64,000 nt of DNA from assembly GCF_025999835.1 (NCBI RefSeq), contig NZ_AP025628.1:2170001-2234000 (forward strand), written 5' to 3'. The DNA is from Caldinitratiruptor microaerophilus (GTDB lineage Bacteria > Bacillota > Sulfobacillia > Symbiobacteriales > ZC4RG38). A program made the translations under genes and the position numbers. Positions 15,616 to 24,165 of the stretch are shown here, in pieces. The notes beneath the pieces were generated by a model. That model was given only the letters and a program-made list of their open reading frames with translations. It was not told the DNA's origin and made no database searches. Every line of letters starts with the position of its first letter. Position 1 is the first letter of the stretch.

Positions 15616-18600
15616 CTACCGGTTGCGCACGGCCACCCCGTCCGGCCCCAGGACCTCCCGCAGCGCCGCCACGAGTTCCGGGGTGGTGCGGACCCGGTAG
15701 CGCGGCGCGAGCTCGAGCCAGCGCCCGCTCAGATCCAGTTTCACCCGAACGCGATCGGGACCCGGATGCCGGCCCAGCAGGGCCAGCACCGGTGCCAGCG
15801 CCGGGTCCTGCGGGTCGCGGGCGGCCACCCGGAGGTAGAGCACCTGCGCCGCTCCCGGACCGGCAGCCCGACCCGGGGCCGGCTCGCTGAGGACGAAGCC
15901 CAGCGCCTCCCGCTCCATCTCGCGCAGGGCAGCGGGATCGTCCCGGGCCGGCGCCGCCGGCGCCTGCCGGAGGCCCGGCGGGACGGCCACCGGTCCGGCC
16001 GGGTCTCCGGCCAGGTCGAAGAGGGTGGGCTGGCCCATGGGGGTTCGCCGCGGGTTCGACCCCGCGCTGCCGAGGGCGTCGTCCAGGCGCTGCAGGAGCG
16101 CGGACCGGGGCTCGCCGAGGGAGTCCAGCGCGCCCGCCTTGATCAGGAACTCGACCGACCGCCGGCCTGCCTCCCGGGCGCCCACTCGGGCCAGGAAGTC
16201 CTCGAACGAGCGGAAGGGGCCTCCGGCCGCCCGGGCGTCGACGACCCGGCCGGCCAGGCCCCGGCCGACGTTCTTGATGGCCGCCAGGCCGAACCGGATG
16301 GCCGGCGACCGTTCCGGCCCCGGCGCCACGGCGAAGTCGGCGAGGCTCGTCTGCACGTCCGGGGGCAGGACGTGCACCCCGAGGCGCCGGGCCTCGCTCA
16401 CGTAGAGTCGAACCTTCTCCTCGTCCCCGCTCACGCTGGAAAGGAGCGCCGCCAGAAACTCCGCCGGGTAGTGTCGCTTCAGGTACGCGGTCTGGTAGGC
16501 GATCACCGCGTAGGCGGCGGCGTGGGCGGCGTTGAAGCCGTAGCCGGCGAACCGGAGGATGTCCTCCCAGAGCTCTTCGGCCAGCTCCTGGCTGTAACCC
16601 CGCTCCCGCGCCCCGGCCAGGAAGCGGTCCCGATAGCGCTGCATGGCCTCCGGCTGCTTCTTCGACACCGCCCGGCGGAGGAGGTCGGCCTCGCCCAGGG
16701 AGAACCCCGCCACCGTGGCCGCGACCTGCATGATCTGCTCCTGGTAGATCATCACCCCGTAGGTGTCCCGCAGGATCGGCTCCAGGTCCGGGTGGCGGTA
16801 GTGCGGGGTGCCGTGGCGCGCCGCCAGGAAGTCGGGGATGTGCTCCATCGGCCCCGGCCGGCACAGCGAGATGCTCGCCACGATGTCGCCGAACCGCTCT
16901 GGCCGCAGCCGGCGCAGCACGTCGGCCACCCAGCCGGCCTCGAGCTGGAAGACGCCGGCCGTCTCGCCGGCGGCCAGAAGCGCGAAGGTGGCGGGATCGT
17001 CGGCAGGGATGGCGTGGAGATCGAAATCGGGCTCGCGCCGGCGGACGGCCTCGACCGTCTTGTGGATCACGGTCAGGGTGCGGAGCCCGAGGAAGTCCAT
17101 CTTGAGCAGGCCCAGCTCCTTCAGCTGGTCCATGTCGAACTGGGTCACGGTCACGCCCTCGGCGGTGCGGTACAGGGGCACGTAGTCGGTGAGGGGTCCG
17201 GGGGCGATCACGACCCCCGCCGCGTGGACCGAGGGGTGCCGGGGCAGCCCCTCCACCGCCCGGGCCAGGCCCAGCAACTCGGCCAGCCGGGGCGAGCGCT
17301 CCCGGATCCGGGCGACCTCGGGCAGGCGGGTGGCCTCCTCCAGGCTGGTGCCGTGGGGGATGGCCCGGGCGAGGCGGTCGACCTCCGGAAGCGGCAGCCC
17401 CAGCGCCCGGCCCACGTCCCGCACGGCGGCCCGGGCCCCGAGCGTACCGAACGTGATGATCTGGGCCACCCGGTCCGCGCCGTACCGCTGCACCACGTAG
17501 TCGATGACCTCGCCCCGGCGCTCGTAGCAGAAGTCGATGTCGAGATCGGGCATGTCCACCCGCTCGGGGTTGAGGAAGCGCTCGAAGAGGAGGCCGTGCC
17601 GCAGGGGGTCGACCCCGGTGATCCCCAGGACGTAGGCCACCAGGCTGCCGGCCCCGCTGCCCCGGCCGGGCCCGACGGGGATCCCGCGGCGGCGCGCGTG
17701 CTCGATGAAGTCCCAGACGATGAGGAAGTAGCTGGCGTAGCCCATCCGCGCGATGACACCCAGCTCGTGTTCGAGCCGGGCACGAACCGTCCCGTCGGGC
17801 GAGGGGTACCGGAGGGGCAGCCGCTCCTCGCAGAGCCGGCGGAGGTAGGCGTCCGCGTCCGGTTCCCCCGGCGGCAGCGGGAATCGGGGCAGCAGGCTCT
17901 GCCCCGTCGGGAGGGCCGCCGAACAGCGCTCCGCGATCTCGGCGGTGGTGCGGACCGCTTCGGGCAGTTCGCGGAAGCGGGCCTCCATCTCGGCCCCGGG
18001 GCGCAGGTGGTACTGGTGGTTGGGGAGCCGGGGCAGTGCCGGGTCGTCCACCGTCCGGCCCTCCCGGATGGCCACCAGCAGGTCGTGCAGGCGGGCCTCG
18101 CCGGGGTGCAGGTAGTGCACGTCGTTGGTCGCCACCAGGGATATCCCCAGCCGGCGAGCGAGGGCCACGAGCTGCCGGTTGGCCTGCGCCTCCGCCGCCA
18201 AGCCGTGGTCTTGCAGCTCCAGGAAGAAACTCTCCGGCCCGTAGATGTCCCGAAGCTCGCCCGCCACACGCTCGGCCTCGGCCGGCTGCTGCCGCAGGAG
18301 TGCGGCGGCCACGGGACCGCCGGGTCCGCCGCTGAGGCACAGGAGGCCTCTGGCGTGGGCGGCGAGGACCTCGGGGGTGGCAGCGGGCTCCGGCCCGCCC
18401 GCCCCGAGGTGGAGGGCCGAGAGGAGCCGGGAAAGGCTGCGGTATCCGTCCGCATCCGCGGCAAGGAGGATGACGGAATTCGGCGCCTGCGACCCGGAAG
18501 CGGCACCGCCCGCCCGGGCGGCAGGGCGGGAGTCCGTCACCGGCACCTCCGCGCCGAGGATTGGACGGATGCCCTCGGCCTCGCAAGCGCGCACGAAGGG

Positions 18601-18747
18601 AACCGCGCCGAAGAGAACGGCCCGGTCGGTCATCGCCAGGGAGCGGAATCCAGCCGCCCGCGCGGCCCGGGCGAGGTCCTCCACGCGGCAGGTGCTGTCG
18701 AGGAGGCTGTACTCCGTGTGTACGTGCAGGTGGACGAACTCGGGCAA
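15616..18747 (-). CDS. dnaE: DNA polymerase III alpha subunit, short DnaE
   Basis: 1043 residues, shorter than the 1100-1160 typical of DnaE. N-terminal PHP domain (HLHVH at residues 6-10), but the usual TDH of the PHP metal site reads TDR at 40-42. The polymerase core is intact: GPGRGSGAGSLVAYVLGI, catalytic PDLDIDF near 395-400 and KMDFLGL near 550. A clamp-binding-like GQPTLFDL is near 906. After EREALGFVLSEP (about 945) only some 15 residues precede the final domain (VLYLRVAARD), so the OB-fold normally found there is missing. TTG 18747 fits GGAGGGGGG. Chromosomal replicase or a second DnaE; an ImuC-type enzyme seems less likely from the N-terminus. Confidence 0.9.
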   Translation of the reverse strand: MPEFVHLHVHTEYSLLDSTCRVEDLARAARAAGFRSLAMTDRAVLFGAVPFVRACEAEGIRPILGAEVPVTDSRPAARAGGAASGSQAPNSVILLAADADGYRSLSRLLSALHLGAGGPEPAATPEVLAAHARGLLCLSGGPGGPVAAALLRQQPAEAERVAGELRDIYGPESFFLELQDHGLAAEAQANRQLVALARRLGISLVATNDVHYLHPGEARLHDLLVAIREGRTVDDPALPRLPNHQYHLRPGAEMEARFRELPEAVRTTAEIAERCSAALPTGQSLLPRFPLPPGEPDADAYLRRLCEERLPLRYPSPDGTVRARLEHELGVIARMGYASYFLIVWDFIEHARRRGIPVGPGRGSGAGSLVAYVLGITGVDPLRHGLLFERFLNPERVDMPDLDIDFCYERRGEVIDYVVQRYGADRVAQIITFGTLGARAAVRDVGRALGLPLPEVDRLARAIPHGTSLEEATRLPEVARIRERSPRLAELLGLARAVEGLPRHPSVHAAGVVIAPGPLTDYVPLYRTAEGVTVTQFDMDQLKELGLLKMDFLGLRTLTVIHKTVEAVRRREPDFDLHAIPADDPATFALLAAGETAGVFQLEAGWVADVLRRLRPERFGDIVASISLCRPGPMEHIPDFLAARHGTPHYRHPDLEPILRDTYGVMIYQEQIMQVAATVAGFSLGEADLLRRAVSKKQPEAMQRYRDRFLAGARERGYSQELAEELWEDILRFAGYGFNAAHAAAYAVIAYQTAYLKRHYPAEFLAALLSSVSGDEEKVRLYVSEARRLGVHVLPPDVQTSLADFAVAPGPERSPAIRFGLAAIKNVGRGLAGRVVDARAAGGPFRSFEDFLARVGAREAGRRSVEFLIKAGALDSLGEPRSALLQRLDDALGSAGSNPRRTPMGQPTLFDLAGDPAGPVAVPPGLRQAPAAPARDDPAALREMEREALGFVLSEPAPGRAAGPGAAQVLYLRVAARDPQDPALAPVLALLGRHPGPDRVRVKLDLSGRWLELAPRYRVRTTPELVAALREVLGPDGVAVRNR

Positions 18748-18884
18748 CAGCCGTCCCCCCTCCTGCCTCAGTTCTTTCTGCAACCCGCTTCACAGGCCCT
18801 CCCGCCCTGCCCGGGCCGGCGCGCAGGGAATGCTGCGCCCGGGGACGAATACATTGCCGCACGAGCCGGAAGGGGATGAGTCCC

Positions 18885-19448
18885 GTGGACCAGCGACTCT
18901 ATGAGGGCATGTCCCTCCGGGAGGTCACGGAGTTCCTCTTTCTGGAGGACACGCCGCAACCGGCTGACCTCATCCTCGTATTTGGCGGCAAACACAATGA
19001 GCGCGCCGAGAAGGCCGCGGAACTGTACCACCAGGGGCTGGCCCCCCGCGTCCTCATCGTGGGGGGTGACGCGCGGGCGACGCAGGTGCCGGAGGCGGAG
19101 GCGCTCCGGCAACACTGCGTCGCGCTCGGAGTGCCCGACGAAGCCATCTGGACCGAGACGCGATCGGTTCGCACCCTGGAGCACGTCCTGGCAGCCACCC
19201 GGATCATCGCGGAACGCCTCGGCTGGGACCGGGTCCGGCGGATCCTGTGCGTCTCCGCACCTGCCCACATGCGGCGGGTCAAGCAGGTCCTGACCCGCCA
19301 CATCCCCGAAGGGGTTGAGGTCCTGTGCTGCCCGGACCGGCGTGAGGACGTGAACCGGGACAACTGGTGGACCACCGAGAAGGGGCGACGGGAAGTCTTG
19401 CGGGAGCTGGAGAAGGTTCGCACGTACGCACTCCAGGGAGAGCTCTAG
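18885..19448 (+). CDS. YdcF/SanA-like DUF218 protein
   Basis: 187 residues. The segment PADLILVFGGKHNERAEKAA followed by LYHQGLAPRVLIVGGD and ending with a SAPAHMRRVKQVL block is the DUF218 pattern (YdcF, ElyC, SanA). Many relatives are membrane-bound and tied to envelope synthesis; this one has no membrane anchor, so it resembles cytoplasmic YdcF, which binds S-adenosylmethionine in E. coli. GTG 18885 lies nine bases after GGGG; ATG 18876 is an alternative nine bases upstream. Divergent from dnaE. Confidence 0.8.
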   Translation: MDQRLYEGMSLREVTEFLFLEDTPQPADLILVFGGKHNERAEKAAELYHQGLAPRVLIVGGDARATQVPEAEALRQHCVALGVPDEAIWTETRSVRTLEHVLAATRIIAERLGWDRVRRILCVSAPAHMRRVKQVLTRHIPEGVEVLCCPDRREDVNRDNWWTTEKGRREVLRELEKVRTYALQGEL

Positions 19449-19506
19449 GTCGGGCCGCCACGGCCGGGGCCACGTGGCCTCCGGAGGCACGCGAAGGGCG
19501 GAGGAA

Positions 19507-19536
19507 AAGCCCCCGCCCTGTTCCCGTTCCGGGCTT
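19507..19536 (-). terminator. Possible terminator of a small minus-strand gene
   Basis: On the minus strand AAGCCC pairs with GGGCTT across an 18-base loop and is followed by TTTT. It overlaps the TAA stop of the small reading frame at 19535-19771, which gives that frame some support. Confidence 0.35.
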
Positions 19537-19771
19537 ACTCGGCCCCGGTCCGCCTCACGGCCGTTCCGGCCGGCGCCCCCGGCGACGCAGGGGGAGTCCA
19601 GCGCTGTGCCGTGGTCCGGTGACCAAACCACCGCGCCCAGGCGAGGCGCGCCGGGCGAAGCACGTACCAGCGCAAGAGTGCCAGCCACCGGGTGGACCAG
19701 CGCCGGCCCTTGCGGGCACGTGGCGCGGGAGCCCGGGGCAAGGCGGCGGTGGAAAACCCCCGCAGCGTCAT
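19535..19771 (-). CDS. Hypothetical Arg/Trp-rich small protein
   Basis: A 78-residue frame from ATG 19771 to TAA. The middle is very basic and Trp-rich (KGRRWSTRWLALLRWYVLR, then LAWARWFGHR). Third codon positions are mostly G or C, as in the real genes around it. The upstream GGCGGAG is a weak ribosome binding site, and a terminator-like hairpin overlaps the stop. No family recognised; it may be spurious. Confidence 0.3.
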   Translation of the reverse strand: MTLRGFSTAALPRAPAPRARKGRRWSTRWLALLRWYVLRPARLAWARWFGHRTTAQRWTPPASPGAPAGTAVRRTGAE

Positions 19772-20050
19772 CGGCCTCGTACTCCGCCTCCGCCCCGCCG
19801 CGCCGCCGGGCCAGGGCGGCATGTTCCCGTTGCCAGACGTCCGCCGCCCACCCATCGACCTCACCCCCGCGACCCGCTATCGCACGGCAAGTGTCTCCAC
19901 GGGGGGCTGCACCCATGCGCCCCGCAGGGGAGAACCAACTCCCGCGCGTAGTATTCGTCCGTTGTCCCGCCGCTTCCTGGCATGACTTGTGCAGGGAACG
20001 GGTGGACTCGCCCCCATGCCCGGTTCCCGAACCGGAAGGAGGGGCAACCC

Positions 20051-21109
20051 CTGCGATTCTCGACCATGGCCGCCACGGCGCTGGCAGCGGCGTCCCTCCT
20101 TCTTGCGTTCGCAGGCTGCTCGGGCCGGAAGGCCTCATCCCCTCCCCCTGTCGGGGAACCGCCGCCCCCGTCCGGCACCGCCCCGACGTCGCCTCCGCCA
20201 GCCCCCCGGTCCGCTGCGCCGTCTCCGCCGGCACCGGCCGCCCAGGCGCTCCCGGGGGCGCTGTGGGTGATCGTCGAGAACGGCCCCGGCTCCCGCCCCC
20301 AGGCAGGGATCGAACGCGCCCGGGTGGTGTACGAGCTGGAGGCGGAGGGCGGCATCACGCGGTTTCTGGCGGCGTTCACCGAGGGCCCGGTCGAACGGAT
20401 CGGCCCGGTCCGGAGCGTCCGGTACTACTTTCTCCACATCGTCAAGCCGTACGGGGGTCCCATCGCGCACGCCGGCGGCAGCACCGACGCGCTCGAGTGG
20501 CTCGCCCGCGATCCCTCGTATCAGGACATGGACGAGATCTACAACAGCGGCGCCTACTTCTGGCGGAGCAAGGAACGGAAGATGCCGCACAACCTGTACA
20601 CGAGCACGGACCTGCTCCTGAAGGGCGCCCGGGCCCGGAAGTTCGCCCTGCGCCCGCTGCCGGACTGGCCCCGCGGCGAGATGCCCGGGGGTGAACCGTA
20701 CACGCAGGTCCGCCTCCGCTTCCCTCTGGACTTCACCCGGGTCGAGTACCGGTGGGAGCAGGACCGCTGGCTCCGCTACCAGGACGGCGACCCACACCGC
20801 GTCGAGGGCGGCACCCAGCTCGGAGCAGACAACCTGCTCGTCCTCTTCCCGACCGAGTACCGCGTCCAGGTCGCCGGCAAGCAGGAGAGCCGGCGGATCG
20901 GTATCATCGGCGAGGGGGACGGCATGCTCTTCGCGCGCGGGAAGGGCTGGGCCATCCGGTGGGAGAAGCCCAGCCCCGACAAACCCTTTGCATTCACGGC
21001 CGCCGGCAAGCCTGCGTTGCTGGCCCCGGGGAACACCTGGGTCGTGGTGGTACCCGGGCCCCGGTGGCTCACTGCTTCCAGCACCGGTGCCGCACCGGCG
21101 GGCTCGTAG
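20051..21109 (+). CDS. DUF3048 (YerB-like) lipoprotein
   Basis: About 352 residues. Lipoprotein signal with lipobox LAFAGC, then a Pro/Ser-rich linker of about 45 residues, then the DUF3048 fold: ENGPGSRPQAGIERARVVYE, then EGGITRFLAAFTEG, then IGPVRSVRYYFL, and a second domain with FTRVEYRWEQDRWLRYQDG. AGGAGGGG (20037-20044) sits six bases before CTG 20051; the ATG at 20066 is 21 bases away and would remove the only positive charge before the hydrophobic core, so CTG is my preferred start. Function of YerB-type proteins is unknown. Expressed alone. Confidence 0.8.
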   Translation: MRFSTMAATALAAASLLLAFAGCSGRKASSPPPVGEPPPPSGTAPTSPPPAPRSAAPSPPAPAAQALPGALWVIVENGPGSRPQAGIERARVVYELEAEGGITRFLAAFTEGPVERIGPVRSVRYYFLHIVKPYGGPIAHAGGSTDALEWLARDPSYQDMDEIYNSGAYFWRSKERKMPHNLYTSTDLLLKGARARKFALRPLPDWPRGEMPGGEPYTQVRLRFPLDFTRVEYRWEQDRWLRYQDGDPHRVEGGTQLGADNLLVLFPTEYRVQVAGKQESRRIGIIGEGDGMLFARGKGWAIRWEKPSPDKPFAFTAAGKPALLAPGNTWVVVVPGPRWLTASSTGAAPAGS

Positions 21110-21140
21110 GGGCCGACCGCACGTTCCTGGATGAACGGCG

Positions 21141-23873
21141 CTAGGCTCCGATGAACGGCGTCAGGCCCGGACCGAGGCGGCTCGCCCGGCGGGTCCCCTT
21201 GCGGTGGTAGAGGAAGCGGTCCGCCTGGCCGACGAGCTCCCGCGGGGTCCCGCCGTCCTCCGGAAAGACGGCGAGGCCCACCGAGGCGTGTGGCAGCCGG
21301 ACGTTACGCTTGCCGACACGAAAAGTCCGCCTGGCTGCCCGGTCGATGCGCTCCATGAGGTCGGCTGCCTCCTCCCGGCCCATGCCCGGGAGGATGAGGG
21401 CGAACTCGTCCCCGCCGTACCGGGCGACTTGTCCCCCCGGGGGCACGTGGGTCCGCAGGAGCTCGGCCCACTGCCGAAGGGCCTCGTCGCCCGCCAGGTG
21501 GCCCTGGGCGTCGTTCACCGCCTTGAGCCCGTCCACGTCCAGGAGGACGACGGCGACCGGCTCGCCGGTGCGGCGCGCGCTCTCCAGGGTCGTACCCAGC
21601 CGGTCGTAGAAGGCAGAATGGTTGAGAAGGCCGGTCAACCCGTCGTGAGAGGCAGCATGCGCCAGCTGCTCCTGGTGGCGGCCGAGCCACACCGCGATCC
21701 CCAGCACGTGCCGGACGGAATCCAGGAGGTACATCTCGTCCGCCCCGATGCCGCCCAAAAGCGGCGACTCGACGGCCAGCACCCCTGATGTTGACCCTCC
21801 GTACCGGATGGGGATCGCGCAGGCAGCGTGAGAGGTCGGCAGGACCGGTGCCGGCCCCGGGGGACTCTCCTGTCCGGACACCACGAGGGGCTGGTCGGTG
21901 CGGGCCACGTGTTCCGGCACCGTCACGCCGTACTCCAGGCGTTCGGGCACGACTGCCTGCCCGCCGGGGCCGTCGGCCGCAGCGAGCCGCAGGGCACCCG
22001 TCCCGTCGTCCCACAGATAGACCATGTAGGTGTACTCGCCGATGATCTCCGCGCAGATCCTGAGGATGCCGTGCAACACCTGAGGGAACGGGGTTCGCAC
22101 GTCGGTTTCGTGGATGATCCGGTAGAGGAGCGCGACCTCCTTGTGGTGCACGGGCTGGATCACGCCGGGGGCCAGTGCGGGGGCGACCTGCGGCACCGGT
22201 ACCGCTTCCTCGGACGGCGGCGCCGGAACCGGCGGCGCGACCCGCGCCGCGGCTTCGATCTCGCCCACTTCGAAGGCGCGGGCGAACGCCTCCACCACAA
22301 TCGGGTCGAACTGGACCCCCTGGCCCTCCTGTAGCTGCGCGAGCGCCTGCGCCGGACTCAGCGCCGGGCGGTAAGGCCGGTCGGACGTCATGGCGTCGAA
22401 CGCGTCCGCCACCCCGATGATGCGGGCGTCCAGCGGGATCGCCTCGCCCGCCAGCCCATCCGGGTAGCCGCCGCCGTTGTACCACTCGTGGTGGTGTCGC
22501 ACACCCGCCATGACTTCCTCGAAAACGCCAGCCTTCTCCAGCAGCTGGGCACCGATGACCGGGTGCTCCATCATCGCCGCCCGCTCCGCGGCGTTCAGCG
22601 GGCCGCGCTTGCGCAGTACCCGGTCATCGACGCCCAGCTTGCCGATGTCGTGCAGGAGCGCCGCGTACCGCAGACGCTCGATGTCCTGCGGGGAGAGGCC
22701 CATCTGGCGTGCAATCGCCACCGTGTACTCGGCGACCCGGTTGGAGTGGCCGTGCGTGTACGGGTCTCTCGCGTCGATCGCGGCGGTCAGCGTGTGCAGC
22801 ACCGCCCGGTGAGCCCTGCGGAGCTCCTCCTCGGCCTCCTTGAGGAGTGTGGCGTCCGTCAAAACGTACACCGTCGCGCCCGACGGCGCCTCGGGATAGC
22901 GGAATGCACCCCGGTAGAATTCTACGTACCGTACGCGGTTGTGGCCAAACGGCACAACGCTGCGCGCTGTGCCGCTTCTGGGAACGTGGGTGTCCGACTC
23001 CACCAAGGCCAGCAGCTTGTCTCCACCAGGGTACCCTACTAAGTCCTTTAGGTGTTTTCCCAGATGCTGGTTAACAGCCTCACCGATCTCAACGAATCGA
23101 GAAACCTCCTTGTTCATGTGCAAGATCCGTCCGTGATCATCCGTGACGATCAGAGCGCTTCCGACGGAATTGAGCACAGCCTCCAGTTCTTGGCCTCGCA
23201 GTTCACTATTCTCGTAGAGAACCATGTATTCCTTATATGACCAGCGAAGTAGCAACAGCATCATAACCACAACTAATAGCCAGGCCAGTGAGCCCTTAAT
23301 TATCGTAAACGCACCGAGCAGGGCCACCAGTTGGCCAACGATAAACGTTGTACCAGAGTTTTTGCCAACTACGTCTCTGATCACGTCAAGAACTGGCTTA
23401 CGTCTGAGCAACGAGAACAGGTAAGAGACAAGCAGAGTGCTGACTCCAAAGTAAGTAAGCGCCGCAACCAACCCGGGCAGTGGGGAATCGAGTTGCCTCA
23501 GATGCGACCAACCTGTGAGTCGTAGGGCAAGATACGCCGAAAACGTGGCCAGAACCGAATGAGCCGTGTTGTACGATACCTGCATATACGACAACGCTCG
23601 AAGGAGACTGGCAGCCGATGTACCTATCGCAACAGCCCATACCGCGGACGGAAACCCACTGACGAGAACAGCTATGAGATTGACCGCAGCCTTGAGGCTC
23701 ATCGAGCGATCGCGGCCAATACGGATGGTTAGTTTCTCAAATACCACCGCCAACACGGAAAAGACCAGTACATTTTTCCAGTCTTCGTGCTTAACAAACT
23801 GGCCGTATCGAAGCAAAATGAGGGCAGCCAAAGCGGAAAGGAGCGTTACGTACGCTGCGATCGGCCTGCGCAG
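21141..23873 (-). CDS. Membrane-bound HD-GYP / GGDEF cyclic-di-GMP enzyme
   Basis: About 910 residues. The N-terminal six or seven membrane segments (to about 225) form a MASE-like sensor. Then follow PAS (LEAVLNSVGSALIVTDDHGR), HD-GYP (HDIGKLG, HHHEWYNGGGYPDGL), GAF, and GGDEF (SHDGLTGLLNH, RYGGDEFALI). Both catalytic motifs are intact, so it may both make and degrade c-di-GMP; no RxxD inhibitory site precedes GGDEF. The frame has TTG 23831 and CTG 23873 as starts. CTG is better placed: GGGGGAG lies six bases upstream and it keeps the charged LRR before TM1. The frame is open further up to a TAA at 24027-24029. The first 280 codons have clearly lower G+C than the rest. Confidence 0.88.
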   Translation of the reverse strand: MRRPIAAYVTLLSALAALILLRYGQFVKHEDWKNVLVFSVLAVVFEKLTIRIGRDRSMSLKAAVNLIAVLVSGFPSAVWAVAIGTSAASLLRALSYMQVSYNTAHSVLATFSAYLALRLTGWSHLRQLDSPLPGLVAALTYFGVSTLLVSYLFSLLRRKPVLDVIRDVVGKNSGTTFIVGQLVALLGAFTIIKGSLAWLLVVVMMLLLLRWSYKEYMVLYENSELRGQELEAVLNSVGSALIVTDDHGRILHMNKEVSRFVEIGEAVNQHLGKHLKDLVGYPGGDKLLALVESDTHVPRSGTARSVVPFGHNRVRYVEFYRGAFRYPEAPSGATVYVLTDATLLKEAEEELRRAHRAVLHTLTAAIDARDPYTHGHSNRVAEYTVAIARQMGLSPQDIERLRYAALLHDIGKLGVDDRVLRKRGPLNAAERAAMMEHPVIGAQLLEKAGVFEEVMAGVRHHHEWYNGGGYPDGLAGEAIPLDARIIGVADAFDAMTSDRPYRPALSPAQALAQLQEGQGVQFDPIVVEAFARAFEVGEIEAAARVAPPVPAPPSEEAVPVPQVAPALAPGVIQPVHHKEVALLYRIIHETDVRTPFPQVLHGILRICAEIIGEYTYMVYLWDDGTGALRLAAADGPGGQAVVPERLEYGVTVPEHVARTDQPLVVSGQESPPGPAPVLPTSHAACAIPIRYGGSTSGVLAVESPLLGGIGADEMYLLDSVRHVLGIAVWLGRHQEQLAHAASHDGLTGLLNHSAFYDRLGTTLESARRTGEPVAVVLLDVDGLKAVNDAQGHLAGDEALRQWAELLRTHVPPGGQVARYGGDEFALILPGMGREEAADLMERIDRAARRTFRVGKRNVRLPHASVGLAVFPEDGGTPRELVGQADRFLYHRKGTRRASRLGPGLTPFIGA

Positions 23874-24026
23874 GTGGATCTCCCCCTGTGGCTGCGCGCA
23901 GACTTCGAAAGGAATTGGATAAACGGTCGACGAGAAAATGGGATGGGGCGGGGAGGTAACAAAAACGTCACAACAATACTCTAAAGTCGCTTCATCTTCA
24001 GATGACTCACACGTCAGTTCAGTTCC

Positions 24027-24104
24027 TTAACCCCAGCTGTAATCCCCCAAACTTGCAAGCGCTAGGGTCAGAACGAAGAGAAGCGTCCACACCCACGGCC
24101 GCAT
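24027..24104 (-). CDS. 25-residue hydrophobic peptide gene
   Basis: ATG 24104 is preceded by GGAGGG with a 7-base spacer, one of the best ribosome binding sites in the area. It encodes 25 residues: MRPWVWTLLFVLTLALAS plus LGDYSWG. That is a charged start, a 14-residue hydrophobic core and an aromatic polar tail, like a secreted or membrane-inserted peptide. The TAA stop is in the same frame as the downstream HD-GYP/GGDEF gene, and no other in-frame stop intervenes. It lies 61 bases after the DUF5317 gene, so the three probably form one operon. I do not recognise the peptide. Confidence 0.5.
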   Translation of the reverse strand: MRPWVWTLLFVLTLALASLGDYSWG

Positions 24105-24165
24105 GAGCCTTCCCTCCTTCCCCTCTAAGGCGGGATGGCCAGTCTAGTGGGACACAAAAGCGAGC

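Larger units (their letters stand above)
19449..20050. other. Sparse 600-bp interval
   Basis: Between the DUF218 gene and the DUF3048 lipoprotein gene I see only one small minus-strand reading frame (19535-19771) and one hairpin at its end. The remaining part (19772-20050) shows no recognisable gene, RNA fold or repeat, and probably holds promoters. Confidence 0.5.

Noticed and set aside
15265-18879. A 1204-codon open frame on the plus strand
   Set aside because: Antisense to dnaE, no recognisable domain, typical high-GC shadow frame.
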